Under the pieces are notes generated by a model. That model saw only the letters and a list, made by a program, of their open reading frames with translations, had not been told where the DNA came from and made no database searches. This document shows, one piece after another, positions 57,742-64,000 of a stretch of 64,000 nucleotides of DNA. The stretch is taken from assembly GCA_028017165.1 (NCBI GenBank), contig CM051525.1:29995267-30059266 (forward strand), given 5' to 3'. Source of the DNA: Herpetospermum pedunculosum. Taxonomy: Eukaryota > Streptophyta > Magnoliopsida > Cucurbitales > Cucurbitaceae. How positions within the stretch are numbered: the first letter of the stretch is position 1; each line of letters starts with the position of its first letter. A program made the position numbers and the translations under genes.

Positions 57742-59717
57742 CTACTGTACAACTTGTAGTCCTAGACTCACTAGGTGCCCCTCGAACACTTTAGCCGTGA
57801 GGGACTTTGTAAACGAATCAGCAATATTGTGCTCTGAGGCTATCTGCATAACGACCACGTCTCCTCGATGCACTATCTCCCTGATGAGATGATATTTCCG
57901 CTCAATGTGCTTTCCACGCTTATGACTTCTTGGTTCTTTGGAATTTGCCACAGCACCAGTATTATCACAATAAAGTGTGATAGGCAAATTCATATTTAGA
58001 ACAACTTCCAAATCCGTCAAGAACTTCCTAAGCCATACAGCCTCTTTCGCAGCTTCGCAATTCGCAACATACTCAGCTTCCATGGTGGAGTTAGCAATAC
58101 AACCTTTCTTTATACTCCTCCATACTATTGCCCCTCCGTTAAGAGTGAACACTGATCCCGATGTGGATTTCCTCGAATCCTTATCGGTTTGAAAATCAGA
58201 GTCAGTGTATCCTGTAAGGATCAAATCCTTCGCGCCATACACGAGCACATAGTCCCTCGTTCTCCGAAGATACTTGAGGATGTGTTTAACGGCAGTCCAA
58301 TGATCATATCCAGGATTGGACTGATACCTACTGACAATTCCCTCTGCATAGCATATGTCGGGTCGTGTCCATAACATGGCATACATCAGACTACCGACTG
58401 CTGATGCATAGGGAATTCGTCTCATATCCTCAACTTCTTGAGGTGTCTTAGGACACTCTTCCTTTGACAATTAAATTCCATGCCTGAAAGGTAAATAACC
58501 CTTCTTGGAATTCTGCACCGAATATCGTATCAACACCTTATCGATATAAGATGCTTGAGACAGCGCTAGCGTTTTGTTCTTACGATTCCTTATGATTTGA
58601 ATCCCTAGAACAAACTGAGCCTCTTCCAAATCTTTCATTTGAAATTGGGTCGCTAGTCATTGATTAACGTCAGTTAGGAACCCTACATCATTCCCAATGA
58701 GTAGGATATCATCTACATATAAGACTAAGAAAGCTACAACAGAATTGACTATTTTCTTGTAGACACAAGGTTCGTCAACATTCTGTTCAAAGCCATAAGA
58801 TTTGATCGCAGTATCAAACCTTATATTCCAGGATCTAGACGCTTGCTTCAACCCATAAATGGATCGATTAAGCTTGCAAACTTTTTGCTCTTGACCCTGA
58901 ATTATGAACCCCTCTAGTTGAGCCATATAAATACTCTCTTCAAGATTGCCATTCAGAAAGGCTGTCTTGACATCCATTTGCCAAATTTCATAATCATAAA
59001 ACGTGGCAATGGACAAGAGTATTCTAATCTACTTTAACAGGGCAACAGGGGATAAGGTTTCTTCATAGTCCACCCCTTCCCTCTGGGAATAACCCTTTGC
59101 CACAAGTCGAGCCTTAAAGGTTTGCACCTTACCGGCTTGGTATCGTTTCCTCTTGTAGATCCACTTGCAACCGATAGGTCTTTCACCATCAGGTTGCTCT
59201 ACAAGATCCCGGACCGAATTGAAGTACATCGACTCCATTTCGAGGTCCATGGCTTTAAGCCATTGGTCCTTGTCTATGTCATTCATTGCCTGTTTAAAGG
59301 TCAATGGATCCTCAACGCCGTCATCATGTATGACGACCTGGGTTTCCGTTTAACCCATGTAGCGGTCGGGTTGTCTCACATCCCTCCCACTACGTCGAGG
59401 TATTCTCAACTCTTGAGAAGGACCAACCTGATCAACAACTCTTGTTGACCCATCTGTAGCTTTCCTTGAAAGTTCGGTCAAAACAATTTTGCTCGAAGGT
59501 TGATGATCTCTCATGTGGTCTTCCTCTAAGAACGTGGTGTTTGTCGATACAAGCACCTTATCTTGTTGAGGTTCGTAAAATAGACCACCTTTCGTTTCCT
59601 TGGGGTAGCCTACGAATAGGCATAATTTTGAACGATGTTCCAACTTCTTTGGATTGGGCACCAACACATGTGCCGGACACCCCCAAATTCTGAAGTGACG
59701 TAAACTACCTTTACGCC
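57742..59717 (-). pseudogene. Copia Pol of element F: reverse transcriptase and RNase H, four nonsense codons
   Basis: All parts lie in one frame. The integrase tail and linker (RIWGCPAHVLVPNP near 59650-59700) are followed by reverse transcriptase (IGCKWIYKRK near 59150, YVDDILLIGND near 58700) and RNase H (YTDSDFQTDKDSRKSTSG near 58160-58200, then EAEY near 58080). The end is LGLQVVQ and then a stop. Four in-frame stops break it: TAA 59350-59352, TAG 59029-59031, TGA 58654-58656, TAA 58471-58473. I see no frameshift. The frame is cut at 59717 by element G. It once copied the element RNA in the particle; it is now dead. Confidence 0.9.
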
Positions 59718-61178
59718 TGGTAGTCGATATTTTTGAACTATCGCTATAAATTTCGGGTTGTCGAGACCCGCCAAAATAAATTTATAAACCCGTAGCTTTT
59801 AGCTTTGCAGCTAGCGGTAACGGGGTCGAACCACAGAGAAGGACTTAATGTGATTGAAATTAAGGTTTGAGATTCCAAATGATTGATTAATTGGGTTTTG
59901 GTAACTTGGGGGTTTTTATCATGCAGCGAGAGAACTAAACTGCTAACGGAAAGATTAAAGAGAGAGAGATTAACAAGTGTTCGGTTCGGGGGATTTTGGG
60001 ATTTCGCTAGACATTCCATCATTTATCATTTAATACGAATCTAAGGCTAACAGTTTGTCATACACACGGTCGGTTACCTGGGAACCCCTTTGGTAACCGG
60101 CTCCATAATAATTAACTAAATCAGAAAGATCTAATTAAACATTGTTTAAAGCCTCGTTAGAGTGATCAGCCCCAAATTGACTCTAAACAGTCACTAGCAT
60201 ACCGCGACGAACATTCGACTATGTAATCAAATTGCTAATTGGCTACCCGGCAACCCTAAAGTACCCAACAATTATCATGCATAACTCGATACTCCGATTT
60301 ATTTCATTGTTCTGTGTTACTAGGCGAAAAGGAGAGACACGACATCGCTATTCTGTAACTCTAACACATGCTAGAAAATTCGATTGTCCGTCGGCGAAAT
60401 CTAACACATGCATGGGATTAAGAAAGAACAATAAATGCATACAAATCAGAAGCCAAATCAGAACTCATGGCATGGATTATCAAAATGAATAAGTCTAACA
60501 AATAATCCCTAAATCATCCCGAACCGTTCACAGTACCTTAGCCGACCATGGAGAGAGTCGTCCAAAACGCTCCCATGGATGTCTTGGCCATAATCTCCAA
60601 CTCTATTACAAAGAAAAGCTCCAAAAATGAGCCACAAATGGCGGAGCAAGAAGAAAAATGAAGAGAAACCCGAGAGGAAGAAGATGAAGCTAAACTTCTT
60701 GGCTGCAAAATCGTCCTTACAACCTTTAAATCCGTCGGAGCGTCGAGAGGCTAGGACAGCGTCGCGACGCTGCGACCTAAGTAATCCGCGCGCGCCTCGC
60801 GATGGCGTCGAGACGCTGGGCGAGGGTCTCAACGCTGCCCCGATAATTTCCTGCGCGCGCGCCCCTCAGAGCGTCTCGACACCGCGGCATGGTCTCGACG
60901 CCAGGCAGCGTTGAGCAAGCGTCTCGACGCTTGCTCTCGGGTTTGGGCTGGAAAATTGCCTCTCCCAGGCAATTTTGGTTCGGTTCTTCTTGGATTAGCT
61001 TGCCCTTTTCCCGAAGCACTCCCGGGGCGTTGAAACACTTTTTTTAGCTCCGAAACGAGTCCAATGAACGCATGAGCTCTTCGCCGCAATTCGCCTACAA
61101 ACGAGACAAATTAACCAATTTAATGCGGCATTTAGCTAGAATTAGGGAATGATAATTAGCTCCAAAATGGAGTTATCA
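59718..61178 (-). repeat. 3' LTR of element G (1,461 bp)
   Basis: On the plus strand it runs from TGGTAGTCG to GGAGTTATCA. It parallels the C, K and I LTRs in reverse and carries the GCGTCGAGACGC cluster at about 60735-60930. Overlapping frames at 60509-61089 on both strands come from that cluster and the LTR leader. Confidence 0.9.
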
Positions 61179-62448
61179 AACACCTCCAACTTAAATCTTG
61201 CTAGTCCTCGAGCAAGGCTAATAAAGAATTTGACTCTAAGGACATGCTTACATGCAACTAATTCAGACCTCGATGCATTTTACAAATTCAAACATAACAT
61301 AATCACGAAAGCAATCAGCGCATGCATTTTATTACGAACATATAAAAAATTAACTATCGCTCCCTAACGTGTGTGTGTGCTAGCCAACCTATCCTAAACC
61401 TACGCAAGCCCGAAAAAACTACATGCAACATATCATCCCGTTTTCCCCTACTTCTAGCATTTAAGAACAGTCTAAACTTGACTTACACGAGAGAGAATAG
61501 TAAACTAAGAGACCTAAACATTTTCTCATTCTTTTTCTTTTCACGAGTACTTTGTACTCTTTGTTAAGGTTCTTTGAACCCAACTTTTTATTTTCTTTTT
61601 CTTTCCCACCTCAATTGCCTAACACGTCAAATTCATGCATTAAATTTCACGTTTTTAAGGACTAACGCTCACTTCTTAGGTACCGATAAGAAGGAGGAGC
61701 GCCTCGAGGGAATTTTCTAGCCAAACATGCTTTTCAATTTTTTTTTTTACTTTAGGCTTAGCGTAAGCTAACTCGATTAGTTTGACCACTAACTCTCATG
61801 CAACAAGCTACCTAAGGGTGCCTTTCGGGGTGACAACAAGAATCATGCAACATGCAATCAAACTAAGCCTACGGAGTCCAAGATGAGGTTGCTAAGTGCT
61901 CGATAGATGCAAGGGAGCAACAGAAAAAAATTTAAAATTTTTGACATGAACCTAATAAATGCAAACGAAATCATGCAAAAACTAGATTATGTACATGCTC
62001 AGATTTCCAAAATGGCACTTCCTAGATCATCATAACTAGAAAGCAGTAAACAGAGTCTCAAGCACTTCAAATTCAAAATTAGCACTGCTCAACAAACTTC
62101 ACATGCTTATCCACAATCCACCCCCAACTTCAAAAGCTAGCATTGTCCTCAATGCTACTTAATCAGATATACAAAGTTAAAGGGAAAGAAAAACAACACT
62201 TCCCTGAATCTAAGTGAAGTTGGCGAGGGAAAGGACGCGGCGCGTTCCACATCGGAGCCCAAAATTTCCTCAACTCTCCTCATTACCTAAAAAAAAAAAA
62301 AACAGCAAGCTACATTAGCTAAATTACCTAAACTAAGAACAAAAACAGCAATGAAATTAAAAACAGAAAAGACAGTTCAACGCTCGTGTGCCTCCGAGAA
62401 GCGCATAATTTTTAAACTCGTTTGCTCGACTGAATTCTCCCATCGAAC
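61179..62448 (-). other. 3' noncoding module of element G
   Basis: No gene. On the minus strand after the stop come the CTCGG/CCGAG-type hairpin region (about 62380-62440) and a TAGCATTG/CAATGCTA stem-loop (62138-62157). Then come the internal polypurine tract (62117-62132), a stem-loop with a GGTACC loop (61666-61701) and the terminal polypurine tract (61179-61193). Confidence 0.8.
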
Positions 62449-64000
62449 TCATCCATAGTCTGATAGCGCGGGGGACGTTCCAAACATGTCCTTGTCCACG
62501 CTTGTCCTGCAAACATCATTCAAAACTTTCTTTTCTCTTCGTGCCTCTAGCACGTGAATATCATCATCGTTAGTGCAAAAAACAGCATCTATATCAATCA
62601 AATTTAAATCAGATTGTTTCACAGAGACGTAAGAGCTATCCCTCAAACTCGAGGTCAAACTCTTAATCTCGACAAACAAACAAGCAACATTCTCAACTGA
62701 CTTCTCTTCAAACAGGGAAAACTCATGCATCGTATCATCAAACTCTAAAGAAATTACGCCCTTAAACACATCGATTTTGACCCTCGCGGTCTTAAGAAAA
62801 GGGGGTCCTAACAACATAGAGGATGAAGCATGCAAAGATATCCTATTCATATCAAGCACAAGAAAATCAGTAGGAAACGTCATTTCACCCACTCTCACGA
62901 GAACATCCTCAACCTTCCCTCTAGGAAATATGCTAGACCCGTTAGCTAACTGGACAACAACATCACCCTCATGCAATTCGTTTAAGTTCATTTCTAGAAA
63001 TAAAGCATAAGACATGACATTCACAGAAGCACCAAGATCAAGCATCGCATTTTTAACTACTTTACTACCTATAGTGCAAGAGATAGTAAAAGTACCTGGA
63101 TCGTTGCACTTGGTAGGCAACGGACCTAGGAGGATTGCGCAGACATTCTCCTTTTCCTTTTCAGTACCTCTTGACTTTCGTTTCTTTGTGCACCAGTTCT
63201 TGAGGAATTTTGCATACTTGGGCACTTGACTCACCGCCTCAAGAAGTGGTATGTTCACCATCACCTTCTGGAAGGTTCTCAAGACCTCCACATCGTCGCT
63301 CACCAGAGTAGGCTTCGCAAGCCTACTGGGGAAGGGTGCTTTGGGAACACATTCTTGCACAGTCTTCTCTTTTCTCTCTTTATTCAAATCTTCAAGAACA
63401 ACCGGGGAGGACTCATTCAAATTGTCCTTCGCTTCCTTCACGGCTCTGGAGGGAACTGATTTCCCACTCCTTAGCTGGATTGAGCTCACGTTCTCACATG
63501 AGTTCACAGTGGTTTGGGAAGGAAGCTTCCCAGAGCTCTTGCTCTCAATTTTGCTTATCGACACCGCCATTTGGGTCAGCTGCTTGTTCAGATTTTGCAG
63601 CTCTGCTTTATGAGAGTTTAGCTCTTCTCGAGCTTCTTTTTGGAATTGGCTTGTCGATGTAACGATGGTCCGAACCATCTCTTCCAATGAGCTGGAGGAA
63701 CTCGAGGCCTGAGCTTGGGTAGAATTGTTAGGTCTATCATAAGACTGACCTTGAAAGCGTTGTTGCCCGTCTCTATTCCCGTAGCTCATGATGGGATGGT
63801 CACGCCAACCGGGGTTGTATGTGTTCGAGTAAGGATCATACTTCCTCGGGTTGGAAGCATATCCCCCGATTGCGTTGACCTCCTCCTCTCGGTTACCTCC
63901 TACAAACTTTTTCAGTAAACTTCCAATCTCGGCCACTTGGGCCCTCATTTCAGTCATCTCGTGATTCTGGGTCACACTGTGAACTTGCCCCTGCCCACGA
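62449..64000 (-). CDS. Gag-protease of element G, partial at its N-terminus
   Basis: The frame is open from the right edge (in the RGQGQVHSV segment) to a stop at 62449-62451, about 516 codons. It has the YDPYSNTYNPGWRDHP linker region, the helical QLTQMAVSISKIESKSSGKL stretch and retropepsin with DLGAS at 63025-63039, and it ends SDYG. A GPPF sequence replaces GRPF after the protease flap-like LLG motif (near 62800), a possible weakening change. There is no zinc knuckle and no polymerase. Its start lies outside the window; an internal GTG or ATG near 63975 is not the true start. Confidence 0.92.
   Translation of the reverse strand, partial: RGQGQVHSVTQNHEMTEMRAQVAEIGSLLKKFVGGNREEEVNAIGGYASNPRKYDPYSNTYNPGWRDHPIMSYGNRDGQQRFQGQSYDRPNNSTQAQASSSSSSLEEMVRTIVTSTSQFQKEAREELNSHKAELQNLNKQLTQMAVSISKIESKSSGKLPSQTTVNSCENVSSIQLRSGKSVPSRAVKEAKDNLNESSPVVLEDLNKERKEKTVQECVPKAPFPSRLAKPTLVSDDVEVLRTFQKVMVNIPLLEAVSQVPKYAKFLKNWCTKKRKSRGTEKEKENVCAILLGPLPTKCNDPGTFTISCTIGSKVVKNAMLDLGASVNVMSYALFLEMNLNELHEGDVVVQLANGSSIFPRGKVEDVLVRVGEMTFPTDFLVLDMNRISLHASSSMLLGPPFLKTARVKIDVFKGVISLEFDDTMHEFSLFEEKSVENVACLFVEIKSLTSSLRDSSYVSVKQSDLNLIDIDAVFCTNDDDIHVLEARREKKVLNDVCRTSVDKDMFGTSPALSDYG

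Larger units (their letters stand above)
55654..59717 (-). mobile_element. Element F: Ty1/copia element, 3' half, pol split by element G
   Basis: On the minus strand, pol runs from 59717 down to 57742, followed by a short tail, a polypurine tract (AAGTGGGAGTT, 57648-57658) and the 3' LTR (55654-57647). The upstream half of pol and the 5' LTR lie beyond element G, outside the window. Confidence 0.9.
59718..64000 (-). mobile_element. Element G: gag-protease gypsy element, runs off the right edge
   Basis: On the minus strand: Gag-protease frame (62449 to the edge), 3' noncoding module (61179-62448), 3' LTR (59718-61178). It is inserted in F pol; the expected target copy is ACGCC (59713-59717), with the partner outside. 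It is of the same type as C and I. Confidence 0.9.

Overview
This is a plant nuclear window made almost entirely of transposable elements, and I see no convincing host gene. The evidence is LTR retrotransposons nested several deep: Ty3/gypsy elements with a tRNA-Asp type primer-binding site (Athila/Tat-like by protein motifs), Ty1/copia elements with a tRNA-Met type site, solo LTRs, and one Mutator-like DNA element. A family of CTATCACTGATAG minisatellites and long copia LTRs beginning TGTTGGG recall cucurbit genomes. That assignment is an impression and was not tested. The nesting and density suggest pericentromeric heterochromatin.

Layout. Positions 1-7289: element A (gypsy, minus), with an open 1,817-codon gag-pol running off the left edge and a 1.7 kb 5' LTR. 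It sits in element B (7290-9350, minus), a decayed gag-protease element. B is also cut at 9351 by element H (plus, no coding capacity). H's 5' LTR is split by element C (9938-27463, plus, gag-protease only). C is in turn split by element D (12085-21388, minus, gag-pol, flanked by GTGAG) and by a copia solo LTR (21503-23100, flanked by GCCTC). H ends near 30758, followed by an LTR fragment (30759-31385) and an old copia remnant J. J is split by element I (31529-38370, plus, gag-protease only, flanked by ATGTG, LTRs nearly identical). Then comes an LTR-like stretch M (39294 to about 42350) holding a gypsy solo LTR K (40429-41882, flanked by GTTAT), and an AT-rich stretch with a possible LRR gene scrap. 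The right third is a Russian doll: copia-type LTR L (44222) contains copia E (45320 on). E's right LTR holds a MULE-like insert (52371-54755) and copia F (55654 on). F's pol is split by gypsy gag-protease element G (59718 to the right edge).

How the parts relate. D carries protease, reverse transcriptase, RNase H and integrase. C, I, G and B keep only Gag and protease, but end in the same residues as D's polyprotein and share its downstream noncoding sequence. H keeps only the leader and that 3' noncoding module. This looks like one autonomous type and two grades of dependent derivative. The most interesting signal is in the shared 3' module of about 1.2 kb. It has a second, internal polypurine tract about 0.93-0.95 kb before the normal one. 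Just upstream of that is a stem-loop whose stem changes sequence between copies but keeps pairing. A second stem-loop has a loop carrying a different palindrome in most copies, recalling a retroviral dimer-initiation (kissing-loop) element.
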